In this document: piece after piece, positions 57,292 through 64,000 of the stretch
How positions within the stretch are numbered: the stretch's first letter is position 1
Layout of the letters: each line of letters starts with the position of its first letter
Position numbers and translations under genes: made by a program
Notes under the pieces: model-generated
The model's input: the letters and a program-made list of their open reading frames with translations, nothing else
The model's database searches: none
Told to the model about the DNA's origin: nothing
Assembly: GCA_935421135.1 (NCBI GenBank)
Contig: OW285188.1
Location: 10,892,733-10,956,732, forward strand
DNA: 64,000 nucleotides
Reading direction: 5' to 3'
DNA from: Bugulina stolonifera
Lineage: Eukaryota > Bryozoa > Gymnolaemata > Cheilostomatida > Bugulidae

Positions 57292-57888
57292 CTAAGAAAA
57301 TAAAATCAAATACGCAATTCTTTTAGCGTATGCATGCTCAGCAGGAACCACATCAACTTTCTGTTGAACAGAGATGACAGGTTGTGTACTTCGGAGACGT
57401 TCTTTTCGTTTCTTAGCAGGCGGTGGCCAAAAGGAAAACTAAGTAGGCACAAAAGCTTTGTTAAGCTTTCTTCATTCTGATTTTGTTAAAATCTCATATA
57501 TTTCCTCTTTAAAATGATCCTAAACAAATTAGAAATCAATATTACAATTCTGACAACAGACATTTTGAGCAATGGTTAACCGATGAAATGTTAGGATTCT
57601 TTATAAAAAACAGCGGAGTCATGGAGCTCATAAATGTAACACTGCACTGGCATGAACAATAATAACATCTAACAATGCTTCGGATTTGACACTACATAAA
57701 AATAAAATAATAGCAAAAGGCCAACAGATAGCAAACCTCACATAATCTCGAGTTGTTGTTCGGCTGTTGATCAGCTCTTTTGGCTTGTTGGATCCACACC
57801 GCTCTGCGTTTAGCATCAGTTGGAAAGCGATGTGCAAGTTTCCCATTCTCACCTCGGTTTGAACATCAGACAGCCCAACACCAACCAT
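57292..57888 (-). pseudogene. Broken THAP zinc-finger gene
   Basis: The THAP (C2CH) domain is DNA-binding and shared by P-element-type transposases and host proteins. Exon 57888-57737 begins with an ATG frame, then only the +2 frame reads as a THAP: CSNRG, AHRFPTD, RAVWIQQAKRAD and NNSRLCE, ending at GAG|GTTTGC. Exon 57519-57292 continues after TTTAG with DHFKEE, then KLNKAFVPT, a Pro/Lys-rich KKRKER and EHAYAKRIAY. The order Cys-x-N-R, RFP, W, SRLC, HF, VPT is that of THAP. Three stops interrupt the THAP frame: TGA just before CSNRG, TGA after KSE, and TAG after VPT. The start codon is out of frame with the domain. This is best read as a decayed gene or transposase fragment. I do not restore it. 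Confidence 0.8.
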
Positions 57889-60603
57889 TGTAAAATGACA
57901 GATCTGTAATAGGAAACCAGTAAATGACGTGAAAATGAATTTTTATCAATACAATAAATATTTATATTGTTGTGTCCTGTATACAAGGTATCAAAATTGG
58001 TGTTTTATGATTTTATACTCTGCTGCTTTACTAATGTTTTGGCTATTACACTCTTGTATTGTGCTATGTTCTAGTATTTGATTTATGAACTCTGTTACCT
58101 ACAGAATTCTAACATTTCGCCAAGGAGTAAGATTACACTGATTAAAATGTCTATTGTCAGGATTGTAATACTGATTACTAATTTACTAATTTAGAGTGTA
58201 CTATCATCCACGAGGTGAGTTACGACTTACGAGGCGAGTATTAATTATAATTTTTGTTTGACAAAAGTCACAACAGATTTAATAACAATGGCAATACAAC
58301 ATTGCTATTAATCATACATGTAGCCTAGGCCTAATATAAATATATTATTAAAATATTTATTAAATTTTCATTAAATATAATCATTTAGGCCTATTCAATC
58401 TATAACAAAAACAATTATTATAATTATAAAAATTAAAATAAAATAATCATAATGATATTTATATTAACATCATCCGGTCATTATTATCTGAACATCGTTG
58501 TGGAAAATGACTAATTAAGTGTTAGGATAAAATTAGCATTATTATTATAACTTAAACTTATAAGTTAAGAAAAGGCAAGAGCTGTATAAGTTTTTAAAAC
58601 TAAAAAAACAAGAAGAATAGAATATCTAATCATGCCATCATTAGATTAACTTAACATTAATTATAATCATTAAATCTTATAAAATTAAATAATAATTATT
58701 TAAAGTAAAAAAAGATAGATGGTTTATAAATTATAACTTTATTAGATTATTATAATGTATAATTAATCTAAGAAAATTATTTTCAAAATAAAGTTATAAA
58801 CCATTTGCCTTTTCTTACCTATCTTTATCTTGCCTTCTGACAGTTAAAAGACACATTTTAAGGGCTCAACAATAGCAATTCGATATATTGCTACTATATT
58901 CGGCTTCAAATACTCCTTTCAGTCCATGGTTGAGGTATAAAAATACAAAATTAGAAAAAGACGACTGAAAACTCCTACTCCAGCCATTGTAAGGCGCCTA
59001 GAAAACGGAAACAATTGTCCTCCATGTACCACGTGACTTATATAAACTGCATTAGTATTGGATGTCCTTACTTTGTTTTTGTATAGCTTTGCCAAGTATT
59101 CTATAATACTGTAGCATATGTGGAATGTACATGTAAATAAACTAAATGCTACTATCATTATGAGTGACCACAATGTATAATAGCTCAACTACACTTTGAG
59201 TGTTATAATATAGGCCTATTGCATGTAAGCTAACAGAAAAACAACAGGGAGAAGTTAAATAGAAAATGCTAGTAGAATAGCAGTGCGTCATACAATGCAT
59301 AATTATAGAATTCCTTCTCATGAATCATTGTATTTCAATAATACAGATTTTCAAACAAATATTGACTTGAGCAGTAATCTGGATACAAGTGTACACTGCA
59401 CTATGTATTATACTGTCAGTACATGTACATGCATTACATGTACATGCATTACACATTATGTTTAATATACACTAGATGATAGATTCGAGCTAGACATGTA
59501 GATTAAACATCCATTGTGTAATACCTCGTCGCAGAGTAATATAATACACTTGGAGAAAGACTTCTCTTTACTCTCCACTCTGAAAGACTGTGAGCTACAT
59601 GTACATGAAGGGTACCCCCTCTTTGTATTATCATACCTAGACTACTGAGTAAGGTTTCATGTTCCCCATTCTAATTATACGAGTATGTATATAAATTAAT
59701 AGTTATTCTATAACAGATGCATGTACTAGTCAGAGTATGGCATTTATCAGGGGAGGCAACTCTTTATACAGGACATACTATTATAGTATGATTGCTTACT
59801 AGGCAACTATCTGATTGCTCAGGTAACTACTGACTACACACTCTTTGTGACGTACTGCATCACACCAACTAGTCTACTCATATCTGAGGAAAGTTGAGAT
59901 ATTAGTTCATGTGATATATTGTCAGTTATTTAGTCAGACAGTTCAAACACATACATTAAAATACACACACACTGAAGTGGTAGGATGGACACTTACCCCA
60001 ACCTGAAAACTATTCCTTGTAGAATGTGTGAACTCAAGCTACTACTGATAAACTGTGAACTAAGCAAACACATTTAACGCCCATAAAATAGATAACTGAA
60101 CTAAATGATAACAGTTAGAGAATGTGATACTTTATATTATATTCTATACTGTATATTACATTCTATACTTAGGATTGGTCACAGCTGCATTCACATGAGC
60201 TGATTTGTAGTGTTGCTAAGTAACATAGAAACATCATTCATGGAGGATTATTCTTGAAATATTATTATTATGTTGATCTCACTTGAATATTAATATATGC
60301 CTTTGTTACCTTACAATGTTTATTCTATGGTGTTCTGACACATATGTCACACAAGCTACAGTGTAAGTGTGGGGGGGGGGGGAGATAAGTGTATATTATG
60401 GAGTATATGATATTATGTAGTCTCTATAATGATAGTGTTATACTAAAACCTTGTTTGTAGCATTCAGGATGAGAAAGTAAATATTAGTAGATAAGATTTA
60501 CTAAGTACAGTATTGTTGATGTGGTGGAGTGAGGATAGAAAGGTTTCAGCATTCTATAATATCATTAGTGAGAGATTAACTAACTGCATCTACTATTATA
60601 CCT
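57889..60603. other. Gene-poor AT-rich DNA
   Basis: The stretch 58230-58820 is extremely AT-rich and self-complementary: GGTTTATA...AACTTTATT at 58721-58743 pairs with 58787-58802, and AAGAAAAGGCAA at 58566 pairs with TTGCCTTTTCTT at 58806. No gene recognised. A TACATGTACATGCAT repeat lies at 59420-59455. Confidence 0.45.
60371..60383 (+). repeat. G homopolymer
   Basis: A run of about a dozen G residues in an otherwise AT-rich spacer. Confidence 0.9.
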
Positions 60604-60801
60604 ATGGAATGGATTTCTACAACTACAGTTTCACAATAATATTATAGCAATATAATATGGGATATGGTGGTGGAATATTCTACTATACCATCTATGTATA
60701 TGCATATACATAGATGGTATAGTAGAATATTCCACCACCATATCCCATATTATATTGCTATAATATTATTGTGAAACTGTAGTTGTAGAAATCCATTCCA
60801 T
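60604..60801. repeat. Perfect 198-bp palindrome, no spacer
   Basis: Two 99-bp arms meet at the axis 60702/60703 (centre GTATATGCATATAC). I compared every base of 60604-60702 with the reverse complement of 60703-60801 and found no mismatch; the match stops abruptly at both ends. No coding frame and no flanking target duplication was seen. Confidence 0.97.
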
Positions 60802-63421
60802 GGAGAGCCCAGGATATAATACCAACAAAGTACCAACATGTACCTGTAGATGTATATGTACATGTGTATACTTAGTTACAGTGACCATAGTAAATTATAT
60901 TAGGATCCAAAGGCAGTAAATATTAGAATAGTATTATAATTACACTCAATGATTGAACAATCAATAGCATAGCATACATTTACCTGTATGCATTTACATA
61001 CATGTAGATGAAATAGGTAATGGCAGACCTACTATGCAACCCAATTATTTATGCATTCCATTGCAGCTCTATATTATGTACCTGGGCTAATTACTGGTAT
61101 CCTATATTATATACTATGTATATGCTATATTATATATAAGCTGTCTTGTAATGTTGATGGTTGTAGGCTACATGTGTATGCTACATCAATTCATATTATA
61201 TGATATTACGATTTACACAACCTACCTTGATATATGTAATGTGCATTGTTATAATATAATGCATTGTGTAATATGATATATGGATGACATAATGGTTGCA
61301 GCCATGTAGGCTACATGTCTTGGAAATAGAAGATAGTGATATACTAGTGTATAGGTGACTATAATAATGTGGATTGTTATCTTCATAGCACGTGAGGTTA
61401 GTGATGAACTTGCTGACAATGTATTCCATGCCTGCATGATAACTTGTATGGTCTACAATACCTAATTTGAAACAGGAACAAGCTATTGAAATATTCTTAT
61501 TGAATTTCTTGGAGCTGCAATAACTTTGCTAGTAAATACCCCAAATAAAAATATGATGATACCAATAGCAAAATTATATTGGTTGAATTTATCTGCCCAT
61601 GATAATAACAGTCTTGGTGTCAAATAGTTAAACTATCTGCAACGAACCAGATATGAGTTGAACTGTTCAACCAAGCTGTACCTCTCTAAAGTCATATATT
61701 GTAACATCATACATGATGGAAACCATGCTACCCTGCACCATGTACAGTGTATAATAATGTAACACTCTGCACCATGTACAGTATATAATAACATAACAGT
61801 GAGTAGACAGTTATACTAACCTTTACTCTGCTTATGCTGATGGCTAAGAGCTGCCTTTTGTTAACTTTTAGTCAGTCAAGTATGTGGAGAATGAATGATT
61901 TATGTATGATATGCAACAATGATATTCACGTCTTATTAGCTAAGCTGTGTGAAAACTAAGTATAGTTTTATGTGTAACACAATACTATGAAATCTAGGTC
62001 AGTTGATCGTGGGCTCCACCCACTCACTATTGTGCTAGAAAGAAGAGAGGATAACTCCATTATAACGCAGGTACTGCTCATTACTAATAGAGGTTGCTTA
62101 GCAAAGAGGAAACAACTTCAACTTGTACAATGTATTGTTGAAATTTCACAGTAAAGCAATAATAATATCTGCAAACATATATCAAAATAGCAAAAAAATG
62201 AAATCAAGAAAGCAACAACTACATCATTTACTCATAAATATCAACTTCTACCATTTGGGTTAACTCATTGCGTAATATATAAAACTATATGCATGATTTC
62301 AATATAACATGTACATGTATGTGTAAATACAGTTCAAAGCTTCAAGCATGATATGATTGCTGCTGTATTCTATATAAGCATGCAAACTGTGGAAGTTGCT
62401 CCATACCTGTCTACCACGCCCACCAAACTACCCAATACATAGTAGTATAGGTGACATACCACATAGTTATATTAAATAGTAATATACTGGCATATCTGAT
62501 CAACCAAATGTAAGTAAGCATACAAAACGATTATTATTATACAGCAGTACAAAGAGCTAAGTATAGTTTACAGGTTATAATATACTGTATGTATTATGTA
62601 GTATGTAATCATCTCATTTACAAGCTATAAAAATATACATTCCAGTTACTGAAGGTACTGAAGAATTTTATTAATTTAATTTTTTAGAATCAGAAAATAT
62701 TTACACTAATATTTTTGTCAGCACTCAGCAGCTATTTGATTTAATACAAGTAAATAAAAACCAAAGACACACATACACCCATTCTAGAATAATTTATGTG
62801 ATTGTTCTATACATGTGCAATACTAGTTTTGTATTCTATGCATAGTAATACTGTTTTAAAGGAAACATAGAGTTGGTATAGCCCTATCTACATGTATATT
62901 GCAAAAAATCTTACTTACTGGTATTGCAGTACTGATTGTTATATTATATAATAAGCTACCCAAATGCAATAAAGCATAAACTACTTATAAGTAATAGAGC
63001 AAAATAAAACATGCCATAAAACTTTCATGTGCATGTTACACGTAGATAGCCTACAACCTCAATACTATATACCTGAATGTAATAACTCTTCAAGTCAGCA
63101 ACAATAAAAATAATTAACAACTTGTGCTGACTAATAAAGAATTTATATAATACAACTTAAAAACAGCAGTTTATGACTATCAAGCCATATGTACTGTGAG
63201 GAAAGCAAGCTCATGTATATAGTTACAAGCTTTAGCTTCTGAGGTCCGGAAAATAGAATGACAAAGTGTGTCGGTAGTAACAAAAAATAGAAAAAACAGG
63301 TTATTATTACAATAATGATGGTAAAACTAAGGGATTGCCTTCTCTTGATATTCTCTGCTGAAATACATTAAAAGCTTTACTCTACACCCCATAGCATTAC
63401 TGTAACCATAGACAAAGTCCC
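60802..63421. other. Intergenic, no gene recognised
   Basis: AT-rich, with TATA/ATATA tracts at 61080-61440 and two partial duplications of CACCATGTACAGT near 61737 and 61771. The right end should hold the 3' UTR of the minus-strand gene at 63422. Confidence 0.4.
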
Positions 63422-63601
63422 TTATGTTAAGAACTCGTCAAGTGCTATCATATGCCCTGTAGATCCACTAGTTGGATCCCAGTCTATAGTGTAAGCACCA
63501 GACGTATCTCTACCATCCATAGGGTGAAGTTCCATACCCTTTGGTGGTCCTAGTTGATCATCGTCACTCTCTGGGAAGGAGCCAGAGTCTATAGAGGCGC
63601 T
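63422..63601 (-). CDS. Last coding exon of an unrecognised gene (partial)
   Basis: After a TTTACAG acceptor the minus strand reads 59 residues in phase 0 to a TAA stop. The exon is rich in Ser, Asp, Gly and Pro: SGSFPESDDDQLGPPKG near its start, then AYTIDWDPTSGSTGHMIAL, ending DEFLT. It lacks any hydrophobic segment. This looks like the disordered C-terminal tail of a cytoplasmic or nuclear protein. The rest of the gene lies right of the window. The intron begins directly in a nine-base satellite. Function unknown. Confidence 0.6.
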   Translation of the reverse strand, partial: SASIDSGSFPESDDDQLGPPKGMELHPMDGRDTSGAYTIDWDPTSGSTGHMIALDEFLT

Positions 63602-63617
63602 CTGTAAATATTTGATA

Positions 63618-63830
63618 GATGGTTACTATGGTTACCACAGTTACCACAGTTACCATAGTTACCATAGTTACTACAGTTACCACAGTTACTATAGTTACTG
63701 CAGTTACCATAGTTACCACAGTTACCATAGTTACCATAGTTACCACAGTTACCACAGTTACCATAGTTACTGCAGTTACCATAGTTACCACAGTTACCAT
63801 AGTTACTGCAGTTACCATAGTTACCACAGT
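63618..63830 (+). repeat. 9-bp satellite (GTTACCAYA)n
   Basis: About 23 units alternating GTTACCATA and GTTACCACA, with some GTTACTGCA/GTTACTATA variants. It opens long meaningless frames in several registers. It lies in the last intron of the minus-strand edge gene. Confidence 0.95.
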
Positions 63831-64000
63831 ATAAATGCAAATGCTTCTGCATTGTGTTAGTTGTTAAATGACAAAATAAGACCACCCAAATAGTATTTGC
63901 ATTTCAAACTTGTCTCAGTCTGTAACTGGGTGCTTCTTGACTAGTTGATTTAGCATTTGGAATCGCAAAACTGTCATTTTATCATGTGAAATTAAAAAAG
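63831..64000. other. Right window edge
   Basis: Probably intron of the minus-strand edge gene. No exon recognised. Confidence 0.3.

Noticed and set aside
58919..59188. Minus-strand hydrophobic frame with internal MAGVGVFSRLFL
   Set aside because: No supporting splice sites or recognisable pattern; AT-rich DNA readily encodes hydrophobic frames.
63564..63885. Several long overlapping frames (Tyr-His-Ser, Val-Thr and Gly-Asn-Tyr repeats)
   Set aside because: All are translations of the 9-bp satellite in different registers and strands.

Overview
The window is nuclear DNA of a eukaryote, almost certainly an early-branching marine invertebrate animal such as a sponge or cnidarian. The sequence shows AT-rich DNA, intron-rich genes with GT-AG splice sites, no bacterial-style operons, and animal-specific families: sortilin, site-1 protease and CTHRC1-type domains. 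Phylum is inference; nothing here fixes it.

Four complete multi-exon genes could be rebuilt by hand, each with every exon phase closing and a total length divisible by three. (1) 14515->3551, minus strand: a sortilin-type VPS10 receptor, 18 coding exons, 816 residues. (2) 17294->28250, plus: BMS1, the GTPase of 40S ribosome assembly, 20 exons, 1148 residues. (3) 33280->30444, minus: mitochondrial 3-hydroxyacyl-CoA dehydrogenase, 6 exons, 307 residues. (4) 34342->42741, plus: membrane-bound site-1 protease (MBTPS1), 15 exons, 1034 residues. A fifth, 53002->44454 minus, is a secreted protein of 581 residues in 13 exons with three tandem CTHRC1-type domains and no collagen. At the edges are the 3' end of an unrecognised plus-strand gene (261-2606) and the last exon of an unrecognised minus-strand gene (63422-63601). 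A single-exon 77-residue hydrophobic protein lies at 56113-56346, and a broken THAP-domain gene at 57292-57888.

Layout: sortilin and BMS1 are head to head with a decayed LINE between them; BMS1 and HADH are tail to tail; HADH and MBTPS1 are head to head 1.06 kb apart. The right third (53-64 kb) is gene-poor. The genes are not a pathway. Sortilin and site-1 protease both act in the Golgi/secretory route, but their proximity is probably chance.

The mobile-element content is rich and readable: three short non-autonomous hAT-like elements with TIRs and exact or near-exact 8-bp target duplications, a 547-bp TA-flanked MITE, a tRNA-like element with long inverted ends, two tRNA-derived SINE families with two copies each, and many minisatellites in introns. 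The most striking single structure is a perfect 198-bp palindrome with no spacer at 60604-60801.
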